Shown: positions 26,388-36,725 of the stretch, one piece after another
How positions within the stretch are numbered: position 1 is the stretch's first letter
Layout of the letters: the number at the start of each line of letters is the position of its first letter
DNA from: Terriglobia bacterium
GTDB lineage: Bacteria; Acidobacteriota; UBA6911
DNA: 64,000 nucleotides
Direction of reading: 5' to 3'
Assembly: GCA_020072565.1 (NCBI GenBank)
Contig: JAIQGI010000026.1
Span: forward strand, 17,046 to 81,045
Notes under the pieces: model-generated
The model's input: the letters and a program-made list of their open reading frames with translations, nothing else
Databases searched by the model: none
What the model was told of the DNA's origin: nothing
Translations under genes and position numbers: made by a program

Positions 26388-27938
26388 ATGGACATTTCCG
26401 AGAAACTCCAGGAACTGGAACAACTGAACCGACGGGCCGAAGCGGCGGGAGGACCCGAGCGGCTCAAGCGGCAGCATGACGCCGGGAAGATGACTGCCAG
26501 GGAAAGGATCAACTTCCTGCTGGATGAAGGCAGTTTCGAAGAACTGGACAGGTTCGTCGAGCACCGCTGCATGGATTTCGGCATGGAGAAGCAGAAAATC
26601 CTGGGCGATGGGGTCGTCACCGGCTTCGGCCGCATCGACGGTCGTGTCGTCTACGTTTTTGCCCAGGACTTCACGATCTTCGGCGGCAGCCTCAGTGAGG
26701 CTTATGCCGAGAAAATCTGCAAGGTCATGGACCTGGCCATGAAGATGGGCGCACCCATCATCGGCCTGAACGACTCCGGCGGGGCCCGCATCCAGGAGGG
26801 GGTGGTGAGCCTGGCGGGCTATGCCGATATCTTTCTGCGCAACACGGTTGCCAGCGGCGTGATTCCGCAGATCTCGGCCATCATGGGCCCTTGTGCCGGG
26901 GGTGCTGTCTACTCGCCGGCCATCACCGATTTCATCCTCATGGTCAAGGATACCAGCTATATGTTTGTCACCGGGCCCGACGTGATCAAGACCGTGACTC
27001 ACGAAGAGGTGACGATGGATGAGCTGGGTGGTGCGATTACCCACAACGTCACCAGCGGTGTCGCCCACTTTGCCGTAGCAGACGATCGCGAGTGTCTGGC
27101 TACTATCCGCGAACTGCTGACCTTTCTGCCTTCGAACAACATGGAGGATCCGCCCGCCAGGACCACGGCCGACCCTTGGGACCGGGAGGACGAGAAGTTG
27201 AACACCGTGGTGCCGAGCGATCCCAATCAGCCTTACGACATCAGGGATGTCATCCGGGCGGTCGTGGACGACCGCTACTTTTTCGAGGTGCACAAACACT
27301 TCGCCAAGAACATCGTGGTGGGATACGCGCGCCTGGATGGCCGCGCCGTCGGCATCGTCGCCAATCAGCCAGCATATCTTGCCGGCACGCTCGACATATC
27401 AGCATCGGTGAAAGGTGCTCGCTTTGTGCGTTTCTGCGATTCGTTCAACATCCCGCTGGTCACCTTCGAAGATGTGCCGGGCTTTCTGCCGGGCACGTCC
27501 CAGGAATTCGGAGGCATCATCAAACACGGTGCAAAGCTGCTATACGCGTTTGCAGAGGCAACCGTGCCGAAGATTACCGTAATCACGCGCAAGGCTTACG
27601 GCGGCGCCTATTGCGTCATGTCTTCCAAGCACATCCGGACGGACCTAAACTATGCTTATCCCACCGCCGAGATTGCGGTGATGGGGCCGGAAGGAGCAGT
27701 CAACATCCTCTACCGCAACGAGCTGAAAACGACGCCCGACACGGCAGAGTTTCGCGCGCGCAAGGTGGAGGACTTTCGCGCCAAGTTCGCCTCGCCTTAC
27801 ATCGCCGCCCGGCGCGGCTACATTGACGAGATCATCGAGCCGCGCGTTACGCGCCGCAAGTTGATCACGGGCTTGCGTATGCTCGAAAACAAGAGGGATT
27901 CCAACCCAGCCCGCAAGCATGGGAACATCCCGCTTTAA
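26388..27938 (+). CDS. Acyl-CoA carboxylase, carboxyltransferase subunit
   Basis: A 516-residue carboxyltransferase of the propionyl/methylcrotonyl-CoA type. It transfers the carboxyl from biotin to an acyl-CoA. The first half contains [19 protein letters not shown], the oxyanion glycine motif [12 protein letters not shown] and [13 protein letters not shown]. The second half contains [27 protein letters not shown] and [14 protein letters not shown]. The ATG at 26388 is preferred to an in-frame TTG at 26370. Followed by the biotin carboxylase and biotin carrier, it completes a three-subunit enzyme. Propionyl-CoA is the most likely substrate; acetyl-CoA is possible. Confidence 0.92.
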   Translation: MDISEKLQELEQLNRRAEAAGGPERLKRQHDAGKMTARERINFLLDEGSFEELDRFVEHRCMDFGMEKQKILGDGVVTGFGRIDGRVVYVFAQDFTIFGGSLSEAYAEKICKVMDLAMKMGAPIIGLNDSGGARIQEGVVSLAGYADIFLRNTVASGVIPQISAIMGPCAGGAVYSPAITDFILMVKDTSYMFVTGPDVIKTVTHEEVTMDELGGAITHNVTSGVAHFAVADDRECLATIRELLTFLPSNNMEDPPARTTADPWDREDEKLNTVVPSDPNQPYDIRDVIRAVVDDRYFFEVHKHFAKNIVVGYARLDGRAVGIVANQPAYLAGTLDISASVKGARFVRFCDSFNIPLVTFEDVPGFLPGTSQEFGGIIKHGAKLLYAFAEATVPKITVITRKAYGGAYCVMSSKHIRTDLNYAYPTAEIAVMGPEGAVNILYRNELKTTPDTAEFRARKVEDFRAKFASPYIAARRGYIDEIIEPRVTRRKLITGLRMLENKRDSNPARKHGNIPL

Positions 27939-28080
27939 ACTGGAGATCGATGGCAGACGGCCAAGACGTTCAAACTCCCGGACGCCAGAAGGATCCATGT
28001 GCTGTATTCCTGGCATTTTGATGTCTTGCCGGTCGGTTTCTGAATGCTTTGACAGAGAGAATCTGACTTCGGGACCGGTT

Positions 28081-29598
28081 ATGTTTAAAAAGGTGCTCAT
28101 CGCCAACCGGGGTGAGATCGCGGTCCGCATCATCCGCGCCTGCCGCGACATGGGGATTTCCCCCGTGGCGGTCTACTCAGAGGCGGATCGCGCATCCTAT
28201 CATGTGCGCCTCGCTGACGAAGCTTATCTGCTCGGGCCGGCGCCTTCGGCCGAGAGCTACCTGGCAATCCGCAGGATCATCGAGGTTGCCAGGCATTGCC
28301 GGGCGGATGCCATACATCCGGGCTACGGTTTTCTGTCGGAAAACCCGCGTTTTGCGCGCGCCTGCGCCGACGCCGGCATTCCTCTGGTCGGTCCCTCCGC
28401 CGAATCCATGCGCCTGATGGGAAGCAAGACGGGGGCGCGCACGGTGCTGTTGGAATCCGGCGTGCCGGTTGTGCCCGGTACCTACCGGGCCCTGGCGTCA
28501 CTCGACGAGGCGCTGACAGAGGCGAACCGGATCGGCTATCCGGTTATGCTCAAGGCCGCGGAGGGGGGTGGCGGAAAAGGCATGCGCCTGGTGCAGGATG
28601 AGCGGCACATGCCTGAAGATTTTGTGGCTGCCGGTTCTGAAGCGCAGAACGCTTTTGGCGATCCCTCGCTGTACCTGGAAAAATTCGTCGCGCGCCCGCG
28701 CCATGTGGAGATTCAGGTGCTGGCCGATCGATACGGAAATGCGGTTTACCTCGGCGAGCGGGAGTGTTCCCTGCAGCGCAGACACCAGAAGGTCATCGAA
28801 GAGTCTCCCAGCCCGGCACTGAACGAGGATCTGCGACGGCTGATGGGCGAGGCGGCGCTGCGGGTCATCCGGGCGGCGCGTTATGAAAATGCAGGGACGG
28901 TGGAGTTCCTTCTCGATGAGGATATGAAATTCTATTTTCTCGAGATGAATACCCGGCTTCAGGTGGAGCATCCGGTGACGGAAATGGTTACCGGCCTCGA
29001 CCTGGTGGAGCAGCAACTGCGGATAGCGGCCGGCGAGCCGCTGGGCATTCGCCAGGAGGACATACGCCTGCGCGGCTGGGCTCTCGAGTGCCGCATCTAT
29101 GCCGAGGATCCGGAGCGCAACTTTTTCCCCTCTCCAGGCACCATTCGTGAATTGATCGAGCCCAGCGGTGCAGGAATCCGGGTCGACTCCGGCGTTTACC
29201 GCGGGTGGGAGGTGCCGATCTACTACGACCCGCTCCTTGCGAAGCTGGTGGCTTTCGGAGCAGATCGGACCCAGGCCATCGCCCGAATGCGGCGGGCGAT
29301 CGGGGAGTATCGCATCCTGGGCATCCACACAAACCTGGCTTTTTTCGGCGCCGTGCTCTCTGATCCCGATTTCATCGGCGGGAGGCTGTCGACGAATTTC
29401 ATCGAAGAGTTCATGCAGCGCAGACCTAAGGCGGCGCCCGCACGTGCCAGCTCGGATGCCGCCTCGGTGGCGGCAGCGCTCGCCTATGCGGAAGCCGCCA
29501 TGAATGGGAAGCCGTCAACAGCGCGACGGCTTGAGAGCGCCTGGAAGATGGCAAGCCGGGCCGGCAACACGCGGTTGCGGCAAGGTTGGCGCTACTAA
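28081..29598 (+). CDS. Biotin carboxylase subunit of acyl-CoA carboxylase
   Basis: A 505-residue ATP-grasp enzyme that carboxylates biotin with bicarbonate and ATP. The N-terminus MFKKVLIANRGEIAVRIIRA is typical and fixes the start at 28081; the longer frame from 27919 is not needed. Key motifs are the glycine-rich lid GGGGKGMR, ERECSLQRRHQKVIEESP (cited in part: SLQRRHQKVIEE), the catalytic EMNTRLQVEHPVTE and the C-terminal domain to about residue 450, followed by a poorly conserved Ala-rich tail. There is no fused biotin domain; a separate carrier follows 168 nt downstream. Confidence 0.93.
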   Translation: MFKKVLIANRGEIAVRIIRACRDMGISPVAVYSEADRASYHVRLADEAYLLGPAPSAESYLAIRRIIEVARHCRADAIHPGYGFLSENPRFARACADAGIPLVGPSAESMRLMGSKTGARTVLLESGVPVVPGTYRALASLDEALTEANRIGYPVMLKAAEGGGGKGMRLVQDERHMPEDFVAAGSEAQNAFGDPSLYLEKFVARPRHVEIQVLADRYGNAVYLGERECSLQRRHQKVIEESPSPALNEDLRRLMGEAALRVIRAARYENAGTVEFLLDEDMKFYFLEMNTRLQVEHPVTEMVTGLDLVEQQLRIAAGEPLGIRQEDIRLRGWALECRIYAEDPERNFFPSPGTIRELIEPSGAGIRVDSGVYRGWEVPIYYDPLLAKLVAFGADRTQAIARMRRAIGEYRILGIHTNLAFFGAVLSDPDFIGGRLSTNFIEEFMQRRPKAAPARASSDAASVAAALAYAEAAMNGKPSTARRLESAWKMASRAGNTRLRQGWRY

Positions 29599-29612
29599 CC
29601 CACCCCGGGAGT

Positions 29613-29627
29613 GCGGCAGCCTGCCGC
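29613..29627. repeat. Short perfect palindrome in carboxylase spacer
   Basis: GCGGCAG-C-CTGCCGC is a perfect 15-nt palindrome in the 168-nt spacer between the biotin carboxylase and biotin carrier genes. The one-base centre makes an RNA hairpin smaller in practice. No function assigned. Confidence 0.3.
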
Positions 29628-29766
29628 CTCCGGTCGGGGCAAAACAAGGTGGAGGCAAGCTTGCGCGCGCCGAACACTTCGCGGCATATGCCGATGCCTC
29701 ATTTGAGAAGTTGTGACTGAATGTGCGTAATCCCGGGCATCCGATTGCCCGCTCCCAGAGGGATTC

Positions 29767-30264
29767 GTGATACTGGAAATCAAGGGTGACGATCATCGGG
29801 TGACGGTGGAGGTGACTTCCGCCGCGGGCACGCGGAGAGTGACCGTGGACGGGAGAGAAGTCCCGCATGATTGGGCGCTCCTTCCCAACGGCCACTACTC
29901 GTTGATCCTGGACGGTCGTGTCTATGATTTCATCATCGAGTTCTCCGACGGCAAGTGCTCTATGGTCGGACGCGAAGGTGCCCGCACTCTGCGGGTTTCC
30001 GATGCGCGCCGCCTGAACTCGCAGCAGGAAGTCGAAGAAGGCCAGGCGGGATTGCAGCGCCTCAACGCCGATATGCCCGGCAAAGTGGTTCGAGTCCTGG
30101 TCAAAGAAGGGGATCCGGTCGCCTATGATCAAAGCCTGCTGGTGCTGGAAGCCATGAAGATGCAGAACGACATTCGGGCACCCAAGAGCGGCACTGTCCG
30201 CGAAATCGGTGTATCCTCCGGCATGACAGTCAACACCGGCAGTTTCCTCATCAGCCTCGAATAA
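29767..30264 (+). CDS. Biotin carboxyl carrier protein
   Basis: A 165-residue carrier subunit. The C-terminal 70 residues form a biotinyl domain with the attachment site EAMKM; the biotinylated residue is Lys131. The surrounding MPGKVVRVLVKEGDPV and APKSGTVREIGV strands are typical. The N-terminal 90 residues (HRVTVEVTSAAGTRRVTVDG) resemble the linker domain of propionyl-CoA carboxylase carriers. GTG start at 29767 with AGAGGG 4 nt upstream. It carries carboxybiotin between the two upstream enzymes. The gene is convergent with folC, whose 3' end is 47 nt away. Confidence 0.92.
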   Translation: MILEIKGDDHRVTVEVTSAAGTRRVTVDGREVPHDWALLPNGHYSLILDGRVYDFIIEFSDGKCSMVGREGARTLRVSDARRLNSQQEVEEGQAGLQRLNADMPGKVVRVLVKEGDPVAYDQSLLVLEAMKMQNDIRAPKSGTVREIGVSSGMTVNTGSFLISLE

Positions 30265-30310
30265 CATCCACCACGAAACATACGAATACCCTGTGCGCCG
30301 GTTTCGGAGT

Positions 30311-31612
30311 CTATTTTGCTCTCGAGCGTACCAGGGGCAACAGTTCCCCTACCAGGTAGAGAGAGCCCGTCACGACGACGAGGCCGTTGCGCGGGCAAAC
30401 GTCCCAGGCTGCGCGCAGCGCCGCAGGAGCATTGCCATACGCGCGCATGCGCGAGCGAAACCGCGAGTGTGCCGCGGCGATGTCCGCCGGCTGGGCCGAG
30501 CGCGAGTTGGCCACGGGGGTCAGATGAATGCTCTCTGCCAGGGGGAAGAGCAGTCTGCCGATGGTTGGGATGTCCTTGTCGCCCAGCACTCCGAAGACGA
30601 GGTGGATTTCGCTGTCTTCGCATCTGAGCAGGTGATTGCGCAGCGCCCGCGCTCCTTCCGCATTGTGGGCGCCTTCGAGCAGCGTGCGGCGACCGGCAAA
30701 GTACTCATCCAGCCTGCCGGGCCAGTGTGTGCTTGCCAGGCCGTGCTTGACATCGGCGATGCGCACGGGAAATGCGTCGAGTGCTTCGGCTCCTGCAACG
30801 GCCAGGGCCGCATTCCGCGCCTGATGCAGCCCTGCCAGCGCCAGGGGCAGGCGCCGATAGTGGTGCCTGGGCGTCCTCAGGTCGACAGTCACCGATGAGC
30901 CCCGCTCGCCCACCACGTGGACGCGACAATCTCTGTCGATTTCCATCAGCGAGGCCGTCGCCCGGCGTGCCTTTGCCCGAATCACACGTTTGGCTTCCGG
31001 CACCCGGCATCCGGAAATGACCGGTACTCCGGCCTTGATGATTCCGGCCTTTTCGGCCGCGATTTCCGCCAGGGTCGAGCCGAGCAAATTCTGATGGTCG
31101 AAAGAGATCCCGGTGATGATACAGGCCTGCGGATTGACGATGTTAGTGGCGTCGAGCCGTCCGCCGAGCCCGACCTCAATGACGGCCACGTCGACTTTTT
31201 CCATGGCGAAGTGAAGGAAGGCGCAGGCGGTCAGGAACTCAAAATAGGTCAGACGCATGTCGAGCTCGTTGCGCGACCACAATTCCTCTTCCGTCTTGAA
31301 AACCTGAATGGCGAGCCGGGTAAACGTCCGCGCCGGGATGTTTCGGCCTGAGACCCGAATGCGTTCCTCGAGCTTCTCCAGATGGGGAGAGGTATACAGA
31401 CCGGTCTTCCAGCCGGCGGCTCGCAGAATGGCCTCCGACATGGCAGCTACGCTACCCTTGCCGTTGGTGCCGGCAATATGGAGCACCGCATATCCTTCGT
31501 GCGGGTTGCCGAGAGCATGCATGATGGCCGCAATGCGGTGCAGGCCGAGGTGAATGCCGCGCACCTCATTGCCGCGCTGTGACAGAAGATTGAGAACTTG
31601 ACTGTAATTCAA
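30311..31612 (-). CDS. folC: Folylpolyglutamate / dihydrofolate synthase
   Basis: A 433-residue Mur-ligase-like enzyme that adds glutamate to dihydropteroate and folates. Motifs: the P-loop HIAGTNGKGSVAAM, the dihydrofolate region SPHLEKLEERIRV, FEFLTACAFLHFA, EVGLGGRLDATN and the C-terminal LEGAHNAEGARAL and VFGVLGDKD. The TTG at 31612 starts the conserved MNYSQVLNLL and sits 3 nt after the accD stop, so the two are probably co-translated. No separate ribosome site is obvious. accD-folC is a common gene order. Confidence 0.93.
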   Translation of the reverse strand: MNYSQVLNLLSQRGNEVRGIHLGLHRIAAIMHALGNPHEGYAVLHIAGTNGKGSVAAMSEAILRAAGWKTGLYTSPHLEKLEERIRVSGRNIPARTFTRLAIQVFKTEEELWSRNELDMRLTYFEFLTACAFLHFAMEKVDVAVIEVGLGGRLDATNIVNPQACIITGISFDHQNLLGSTLAEIAAEKAGIIKAGVPVISGCRVPEAKRVIRAKARRATASLMEIDRDCRVHVVGERGSSVTVDLRTPRHHYRRLPLALAGLHQARNAALAVAGAEALDAFPVRIADVKHGLASTHWPGRLDEYFAGRRTLLEGAHNAEGARALRNHLLRCEDSEIHLVFGVLGDKDIPTIGRLLFPLAESIHLTPVANSRSAQPADIAAAHSRFRSRMRAYGNAPAALRAAWDVCPRNGLVVVTGSLYLVGELLPLVRSRAK

Positions 31613-31615
31613 GGT

Positions 31616-32467
31616 TCAGGCGAGAAAGAAGTTTAAGGCATTGATCAGGTACTCGCGCAGGTCGCGTCGGTCTACAATGGCGTCGATCATGCCGTGCGCC
31701 AGCAGGAACTCGGAACGCTGGAAACCTTTGGGCAGCTTCTGGCGGATGGTCTGTTCAATGACGCGCGGACCGGCAAAACCGATCAAAGCGCCGGGCTCGG
31801 CGATGATCAGATCTCCCAGCATGGCAAAGCTCGCCGTAACTCCGCCCGTCGTAGGATCCGTCAGCAGCGATATGAAAGGTATCCGCGCATCGTCCAGACG
31901 GGCCAGGGAGGCGCTGATCTTGGCCATCTGCATCAGCGAGAAGGTGCTTTCCTGCATGCGGGCGCCGCCCGATGCCGATGCGATGATGATCGGCAACCTC
32001 TCGCGTGCAGCCCTCTCCACGGCGAGCGTGAGCATCTCACCGACGACCGAACCCATTGAACCGCCGAGAAAGCCGAACTCCATAGCAGAGATCAGCGTGG
32101 GCCGGCCGCCGAGCTTGCCGGAGGCGTTGATTACGGCGTCGTTGAGCCTGGTGGCGGAACGTGCCGCCGCGAGCCTCTGTGCATACGGCTGCAGATCGAC
32201 GAATTTCAGCGGGTCCGGGGATACGAGATTCGTATCCTGGATCTCGAAGGCGCCTTCGTCGAACAGCGAACGCAGACGGTCCTGCGCTCCAATCCTGGCA
32301 TGGAAACTACACTTGGGGCAGACCCTTTCGTTGGCATCCAGATCCTTCTTCCAGATGATGGCGCGACAGCCTTCGCACTTGGTGAACAGCCCTTCGGTGC
32401 GGATGGTCTTGTCCTCATCTTTCAGGGATGCGGGAAGCGGAGGTTTCTCTTTCTTGAACCAGGCCAT
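31616..32467 (-). CDS. accD: Acetyl-CoA carboxylase carboxyltransferase subunit beta
   Basis: A 283-residue subunit of the fatty-acid-initiating acetyl-CoA carboxylase. The N-terminal zinc ribbon CEGC...CPKC is followed by the crotonase-like carboxyltransferase domain (SAMEFGFLGGSMGSVVGE, ASASGGARMQES, TDPTTGGVTASFAMLGD, GFAGPRVIEQT). The ATG at 32467 gives the usual MAWFKKEKP start with GGGAG upstream. accA is not in the window. This enzyme is distinct from the three-subunit acyl-CoA carboxylase at 26-30 kb. Confidence 0.95.
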   Translation of the reverse strand: MAWFKKEKPPLPASLKDEDKTIRTEGLFTKCEGCRAIIWKKDLDANERVCPKCSFHARIGAQDRLRSLFDEGAFEIQDTNLVSPDPLKFVDLQPYAQRLAAARSATRLNDAVINASGKLGGRPTLISAMEFGFLGGSMGSVVGEMLTLAVERAARERLPIIIASASGGARMQESTFSLMQMAKISASLARLDDARIPFISLLTDPTTGGVTASFAMLGDLIIAEPGALIGFAGPRVIEQTIRQKLPKGFQRSEFLLAHGMIDAIVDRRDLREYLINALNFFLA

Positions 32468-32602
32468 AGTTTTCGCTCCCGGGAGCGTTCCGCGGCCGCC
32501 AGCACCTGGAATCAGGTCGGACACCCTCGCCACAGAGTACTAAATCCTATCACCTGGCGCGCTCATGAGTCCAGTGCGCTGGAAAGCAAGGGCATGCTGA
32601 GA

Positions 32603-34654
32603 TCAGGGAATCGACTGCGGCATCAGGGCTTTCAATTGTGAGGCGAGCTCCGCTGCGCTTGTGACCGGCGCCTGGTAAACGTGGCTGCTGCAGATACGGG
32701 CAGTTGGGAGGCCCGAAACCTGCACGTGCTCCCTGAGCAGGAAAAGCTCGCTACCATCCCCGCAAACCACGATCTTATTGGGCAGGTAACGGTGGAAAAC
32801 CTCGCGCAAGAGCGTGCGTGTCGCTTCCTCGCGCGGGTCGCCTGCGATGGCGATCTCGAGCGCACCCGACAGAGCGAAATCAAGAGCGCAGGCCAGATGG
32901 CCGAATGTGGCCGGATGACGGGCCATGACCTCGGCCAGAGCCTTCAATAGCGACAGGGCAGGGTGGGACCAGCTTTCGTCCCGGGTGAATTTTGCCAGCC
33001 GCAGCAGCGCGTGGGCGGCCGCGGAATTGCCTGAGGGTTGGGCATGGTCGTAGAATTCCTTTGGCCGCTGAATGAGATCCCCGTGTTCCCCCGAACTCAT
33101 GAAGAATCCCGCGCCGGCGCGGTCCTGGAACTTATCGACCGTGATGGCGGCGAGTCTCGTGGCCTCCTGCAGCCAGCGCGGCTCAAAAGTCGATTCATAG
33201 AGCGACAACAGCCCGTCCACGAGGCACGCATAGTCGTCCAGAAATGCGGGGATCCTCGCCTGGCCATCCTTATAGCTGTGCAGGAGGCGGCCGCCTTGTT
33301 CCAGACGCGAAAGGAGGAATTCGGCGCACCGCACCGCCGCGGCGCGGAAATCCTCGCGGTCCAGCCCCTGCGCAGCTTCCGCGAAGCTCTTCAGCATGAG
33401 TCCGTTCCAGGCGACCAAGATCTTTTCATCACGCGCCGGCCTGATTCGATCCGCGCGCATGGCAAGTAGCGCACGCTTCCCGTGCTCAACCCGATTCCAC
33501 AACTCCGGTTCAGAAATCCCGTTCAGCCGGGCCACAAGGCTGGCCGGGCGCGGAATATGGAGGACGTTCCTGCCTCCCAGACTCCCCTCGGCGGTGATTC
33601 CGTAATAACGGCAGAATAGCTCGGCATCCTCACTTCCCAGCCGGTCTTCGACCTCGCGCCGCTCCCAGGTGTAGAATCTGCCTTCCTCCCCCTCGCTGTC
33701 CGCGTCCTGAGTCGCATGAAATCCCCCTTCCGGCGAGGTCATCTCGCGCAGCACGTACCCCAGCGTCTCTTCGACGACACGCCGGTAGAGGAGGTTGCCG
33801 GTGAGCAGAAAGGCATGCAGGTAAATCCGGCTCAGCAAGGCATTGTCGTAAAGCATCTTCTCAAAGTGCGGAACCAGCCAGTGTGAGTCGACGGAATAGC
33901 GGTGGAAACCTCCGCCGAGCTGGTCGTAAATGCCGCCGGATGCCATCTTCTGAAGCGTTTGCTCCACGGCCTCCAGGAAACGCCGGGCTCCGGTGCGGGC
34001 AAAGGAGCGCAGCAGAAAATCCAGAGGCATGGCCGGAGGAAACTTGGGAGCCGTGCCGAAGCCGCCATCTTGCAGATCATAGTCTGACATCAGGCTTGAT
34101 GCGGCCTTATCGAGGATATCGGGGGTCAGTTCTCCGGTCGCGGGGGGGAGCTGGATGTCGCTCTGCAATTCATGCATGATTGCGGCTGCATCTTTCCCGA
34201 TCTCGGCTCTTCGCTCACGATATGCCTGGGCGACGCTGAGGAGAACGCGGGGGAATCCCGGTATCCCATGACGCTCTTCCGGCGGAAAGTAGGTGCCGCC
34301 ATAAAACGGCACCTGATCCGGAGTCAGGAACACAGTCATGGGCCAGCCGCCTCTGCCCGTCATCATCTGGACCGCCTTCATGTACACGGCATCGAGATCG
34401 GGCCGCTCCTCCCGGTCCACCTTGATGTTGATGAAGAGTTCGTTCATGCGCGCGGCGATCTCCGTGTTCTCGAATGACTCGCGCTCCATCACGTGGCACC
34501 AGTGGCAGGCGGAGTAGCCGATACTGAGCAGGATCGGCTTGTCCTCTTCCTTGGCTTTCTGCAGAGCCTCCTCCGACCAGGGATACCACTGAACCGGATT
34601 ATGGGCGTGCTGAAGCAGATAGGGGCTGGTTTCATGGATCAGCGCATTCGTCAT
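32603..34654 (-). CDS. YyaL/SSP411-like thioredoxin-domain protein
   Basis: A 683-residue cytosolic protein. The N-terminal thioredoxin-like domain (DUF255) has the signature [20 protein letters not shown] and the redox pair in [14 protein letters not shown]. The rest is an (alpha/alpha)6 barrel like that of N-acylglucosamine epimerases, with [21 protein letters not shown] (in part: [19 protein letters not shown]) and [14 protein letters not shown]. The biochemical role of the family is not established. The ATG at 34654 fits the family; the frame is open 12 codons further. It is encoded just downstream of queF on the same strand. Confidence 0.9.
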   Translation of the reverse strand: MTNALIHETSPYLLQHAHNPVQWYPWSEEALQKAKEEDKPILLSIGYSACHWCHVMERESFENTEIAARMNELFINIKVDREERPDLDAVYMKAVQMMTGRGGWPMTVFLTPDQVPFYGGTYFPPEERHGIPGFPRVLLSVAQAYRERRAEIGKDAAAIMHELQSDIQLPPATGELTPDILDKAASSLMSDYDLQDGGFGTAPKFPPAMPLDFLLRSFARTGARRFLEAVEQTLQKMASGGIYDQLGGGFHRYSVDSHWLVPHFEKMLYDNALLSRIYLHAFLLTGNLLYRRVVEETLGYVLREMTSPEGGFHATQDADSEGEEGRFYTWERREVEDRLGSEDAELFCRYYGITAEGSLGGRNVLHIPRPASLVARLNGISEPELWNRVEHGKRALLAMRADRIRPARDEKILVAWNGLMLKSFAEAAQGLDREDFRAAAVRCAEFLLSRLEQGGRLLHSYKDGQARIPAFLDDYACLVDGLLSLYESTFEPRWLQEATRLAAITVDKFQDRAGAGFFMSSGEHGDLIQRPKEFYDHAQPSGNSAAAHALLRLAKFTRDESWSHPALSLLKALAEVMARHPATFGHLACALDFALSGALEIAIAGDPREEATRTLLREVFHRYLPNKIVVCGDGSELFLLREHVQVSGLPTARICSSHVYQAPVTSAAELASQLKALMPQSIP

Positions 34655-34707
34655 ACCAGCCAGAGTAGGACGCGCACAGACGGCCGTCAAGATCGAGTAC
34701 TGAGCAC

Positions 34708-35106
34708 TCAGTGCTTTTTTTTGGAGGGGCGTTCATATCTTGCTTCGACGGTACTCTGGATGCCGCCGCGCGGTGTGAATTGGCCGCGCACGATCATTCG
34801 GACCGGCCGGCATGCCGATACCAGGTCGCGCAGAATGCGATTGACCGCATTTTCGTAAAAGATCCCCACATTCCGGTAGGCGGTCACATACTCTTTGAGC
34901 GATTTCAATTCCAGGCACCACCGTGCCGGAACGTAAACGATCTCAATGGTGCCGAAGTCGGGCAGCCCGGTCTTGGGGCACATTGAGGTATATTCGGGGA
35001 TGCTGATCCGGATCTCGTATCTGGGATACTGGTTCTCCCAACATTCGACTGCGGGCAGAACCGCATCGATTCCCGCTTTCGCATGCTTCTCGGTGTATCG
35101 TCTCAT
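34708..35106 (-). CDS. queF: NADPH-dependent 7-cyano-7-deazaguanine reductase
   Basis: A 132-residue short-form QueF that reduces preQ0 to preQ1 in queuosine synthesis. The catalytic Cys is in [16 protein letters not shown], and the QueF motif follows as [20 protein letters not shown]. The start at 35106 ([12 protein letters not shown]) is near the normal length; the longer frame to 35217 enters an intergenic repeat. Other queuosine genes are absent here. The charged KKKH tail is not conserved. Confidence 0.93.
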   Translation of the reverse strand: MRRYTEKHAKAGIDAVLPAVECWENQYPRYEIRISIPEYTSMCPKTGLPDFGTIEIVYVPARWCLELKSLKEYVTAYRNVGIFYENAVNRILRDLVSACRPVRMIVRGQFTPRGGIQSTVEARYERPSKKKH

Positions 35107-35156
35107 GGCTGCCACAGGATACCCCCGCTTCGGCGAACCTGCAAAGACGATACTCC

Positions 35157-35250
35157 TATTTTGGATTTTGGATTGGGGATTTTGGATTTGAGACTCATGC
35201 GCAGGGCCCGGGCCCAAAATCCAGGATTACAATCCAAAATCCAGAATCAA
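35157..35250. repeat. Dispersed ATTTTGGATTT-type inverted repeat, copy 3
   Basis: Left arm 35157-35190 holds three TTTTGGATT units. Right arm 35214-35250 carries the complementary CCAAAATCCAGG and AATCCAAAATCCAGAATC. Between them lies the perfect palindrome GGGCCCGGGCCC (35204-35215). It separates the divergent genes queF and xseA and is the best-preserved copy in the window. Confidence 0.7.
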
Positions 35251-35292
35251 AGGCAATTGTTAATCCTGCGCCTTTCATGATAAACATGAGAC

Positions 35293-36633
35293 GTGGATCA
35301 ACTCGCGGAACGAAAAATCCATACCGTCTACGAGATCACCGCAGAGATCAAACAGACCCTGGAGAAATTCGGCGTACTGTGGGTCAAAGGCGAGATATCG
35401 AATTTCAAGCACCACTCGTCCGGCCACATGTACTTCAGCCTCAAGGATGACCGGGCCCAGCTGAAGGCGGCGTTTTTCAGAAACAACAACTATTACTTGA
35501 AATTCCGTCCGGAGGACGGTCTGGAAGTGCTCGTCCGTGGAAGGATCAGCGTTTATGAGCCGCGCGGCGACTATCAGATTCTGGTCGAGTACATGGAGCC
35601 CGTGGGAGTGGGCTCTCTTCAGTTGGCCTTCGAGCAGCTCAAGCAGAAGCTGCGCAACGAGGGGCTGTTCGATGAGGCGCACAAGGTCCGGCTTCCACTT
35701 TTGCCCAGGAAGATCGGTATCGTGACCTCTCCGACCGGCGCGGCGATAAGGGACATGCTGCGCATCCTCAACCGCCGCAATGCCTCGCTCGACATTCTCA
35801 TCTTTCCTGCCCGGGTTCAGGGCACGGGGGCGGCGGAAGAAATCGCGGCCGGCGTAAGATACTTCAATGCCCGGGACGATATCGACGTGATCATCGTCGC
35901 TCGCGGCGGCGGATCGATGGAAGATCTGTGGGCGTTCAACGAGGAGATTGTCGCCCGCGCCATTTATGCCTCGCAGATACCGGTGATTTCCGCCGTGGGA
36001 CACGAGGTGGACTTCACCATCGCGGACTTTGTGGCTGACCTGCGCGCGCCCACGCCCTCGGCCGCTGCCGAAATGGTGTCTGGGGCGCGCGAGGATCTGC
36101 TGGCCACGGTGCGTTCGCTGAGCCTGCGCGCGCTGCAGGCCGTGCGGTTGCTGATGGAGCGGCGGCGGTCTGCACTCGAGCGCCTGGCGCGCAACCGCGC
36201 CTTCAACGTTGCGCCCAACAAGGTCCGCGAACTGCAGCAGCGATTCGATGAATCGACGCTGAAGATGACGCAAACCATGGCGCGGCACCTCACTGCGCTC
36301 CGGCACCGCGAGCGCGTGCTGCAAATGCGGCTCATAAAAGTGGACCTGCGCCAGACCATCGCCCGCAATGCGGAGATTCTGGCCGGAAAACGAAACCGCC
36401 TCCAGTCTGCGGCCAGGACTTGGCTGCAAAGCCGGAGATCAAAGCTGGAACTGGAAGCGGGCCGGATGAATGCGCTCAGCCCGCTGGCGATCCTGCAGCG
36501 GGGCTATGCCATTTGCCGCAGCCAGCGCGGAGTCATCCTGCGCGACGTGGCCGGGATCGTTCGCGGGGAACGCGTCGAGGTCAAACTGGCGCGGGGCGAA
36601 CTCGGCTGCCGGGTCGAAGAGACAAAGAGCTGA
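35293..36633 (+). CDS. xseA: Exodeoxyribonuclease VII large subunit
   Basis: A 446-residue nuclease subunit that degrades single-stranded DNA with XseB. The N-terminal OB-fold (VLWVKGEISNFKHHSSGHMYFSLKD, cited in part: KGEISNFKHHSSGHMYFSLK) precedes the catalytic domain with IGIVTSPTGAAIRDM, IIVARGGGSMEDLWAFNEE and ISAVGHEVDFTIADF. A long coiled-coil region then leads to LSPLAILQRGYAI. GTG start at 35293 is used because the nearest ATG (35286) is out of frame. No good ribosome site is visible. xseB follows. Confidence 0.94.
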   Translation: MDQLAERKIHTVYEITAEIKQTLEKFGVLWVKGEISNFKHHSSGHMYFSLKDDRAQLKAAFFRNNNYYLKFRPEDGLEVLVRGRISVYEPRGDYQILVEYMEPVGVGSLQLAFEQLKQKLRNEGLFDEAHKVRLPLLPRKIGIVTSPTGAAIRDMLRILNRRNASLDILIFPARVQGTGAAEEIAAGVRYFNARDDIDVIIVARGGGSMEDLWAFNEEIVARAIYASQIPVISAVGHEVDFTIADFVADLRAPTPSAAAEMVSGAREDLLATVRSLSLRALQAVRLLMERRRSALERLARNRAFNVAPNKVRELQQRFDESTLKMTQTMARHLTALRHRERVLQMRLIKVDLRQTIARNAEILAGKRNRLQSAARTWLQSRRSKLELEAGRMNALSPLAILQRGYAICRSQRGVILRDVAGIVRGERVEVKLARGELGCRVEETKS

Positions 36634-36725
36634 TTCCTCCCGGAGCCTTCGGGTCCGGGCGGCTTATCCCGTCCAATTCCGGGATCCGGGTTGGGACAGC
36701 TTATTCACCGCTTCGGAGGTGCGAT

